Assembly: GCA_964471665.1 (NCBI GenBank)
Contig: CAYYHG010000168.1
Span: forward strand, 1-6,025
Direction: 5' to 3'
DNA from: SW-9-67-25 sp964471665
Lineage (GTDB): Archaea; Halobacteriota; Halobacteria; Halobacteriales; Haloarculaceae
DNA: 6,025 nucleotides
Positions within the stretch are counted from its first letter, which is position 1. Each line of letters begins with the position of its first letter. The translations under genes were made by a program, and so were the position numbers. Below, in pieces: positions 5,919-6,025 of this stretch. The notes beneath the pieces were generated by a model. That model saw only the letters and a program-made list of their open reading frames with translations, was not told the origin of the DNA and searched no databases.

Positions 5919-5960
5919 ACGGGGGGTCGAAATTACTCACGGGCTTATGGCCGGCAGTAT

Positions 5961-6025
5961 GAATCGACCGCAGGACGCGACGCGGTCGAAACGGGAATTC
6001 GTTGTACAGCAATCACTATCTTGAT
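5961..6025. other. Right edge without a supported gene
   Basis: A 21-codon reading frame starts at ATG 5959, inside the palindrome arm, and stops at TGA 6022. It lacks a promoter-like element at the usual distance and has no recognisable content. Another frame stays open to the edge but has no start codon in view. Nothing firm can be assigned here. Confidence 0.4.

Larger units (their letters stand above)
5021..5960. repeat. Long interrupted palindrome split by an insertion sequence
   Basis: Bases 5021-5062 and 5923-5960 are the two halves of an inverted repeat. The outer arms ATACTGCCGGCCATAA (5021-5036) and TTATGGCCGGCAGTAT (5945-5960) are perfect. CGTG (5040-5043) and CACG (5938-5941) match in register. 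The inner arms TTCGACCCC (5050-5058) and GGGGTCGAA (5923-5931) are perfect. Removing the IS and one copy of the ACGG duplication restores an 80-base hairpin with an ACGG loop, starting 40 bases after the lipoprotein stop. Together with the IS ends, 44 of 54 terminal bases match, so an element with very long terminal repeats is the alternative reading. The native hairpin could be a transcription-end structure, a structured RNA or a palindromic mobile repeat. Confidence 0.75.

Noticed and set aside
5959..6024. A 21-codon frame beginning in the palindrome arm
   Set aside because: It is very short, has no suitable promoter and shows no recognisable sequence.

Overview
The window reads as haloarchaeal DNA. 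It is GC-rich apart from one island, its proteins are strongly acidic, the secreted proteins carry twin-arginine lipoprotein signals followed by Thr/Pro/Glu-rich linkers, and several genes have a TATA box about 28 bases before the start codon, as expected for leaderless archaeal transcripts. Family-level placement cannot be made from the sequence alone.

Layout. Bases 1-233 hold the C-terminal end of FtsY, the signal recognition particle receptor. Bases 234-487 are intergenic, with a striking nested hairpin (245-320), a smaller stem-loop (403-423) and a likely promoter. Bases 488-1258 encode an unrecognised four-helix membrane protein of clearly lower G+C. Convergent with it, on the minus strand, is aglF (1283-2053), a nucleotide-sugar pyrophosphorylase of the N-glycosylation pathway. 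Upstream of aglF on the same strand lies a [2Fe-2S] ferredoxin gene (2143-2466). A short divergent region with a 21-base tandem repeat leads to a small plus-strand protein with two CxxC...HxxHTGH modules (2636-2983). Two plus-strand lipoprotein genes follow: a DUF3179 protein (3069-4229) and a DUF4352-like protein (4280-4981). Each has its own TATA box, so they need not form an operon.

The right end (5021-5960) is a layered mobile region. A long interrupted palindrome has been split by an 856-base insertion sequence (5063-5918) with 12-base perfect terminal inverted repeats and a 4-base target duplication. The IS sits in the loop of the palindrome's central 9-base-pair stem. Its IS1182-like transposase is a pseudogene: about 50 N-terminal codons are joined out of frame to about 168 C-terminal codons, with the middle deleted.

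The genes do not form one pathway: the window joins housekeeping (FtsY), surface glycosylation (AglF), redox (ferredoxin) and cell-surface lipoprotein functions. No defence system, CRISPR array or RNA gene could be confirmed. The most notable signals are the IS placed at a hairpin tip, the resemblance in architecture between that hairpin and the one after ftsY, and the low-GC membrane protein.
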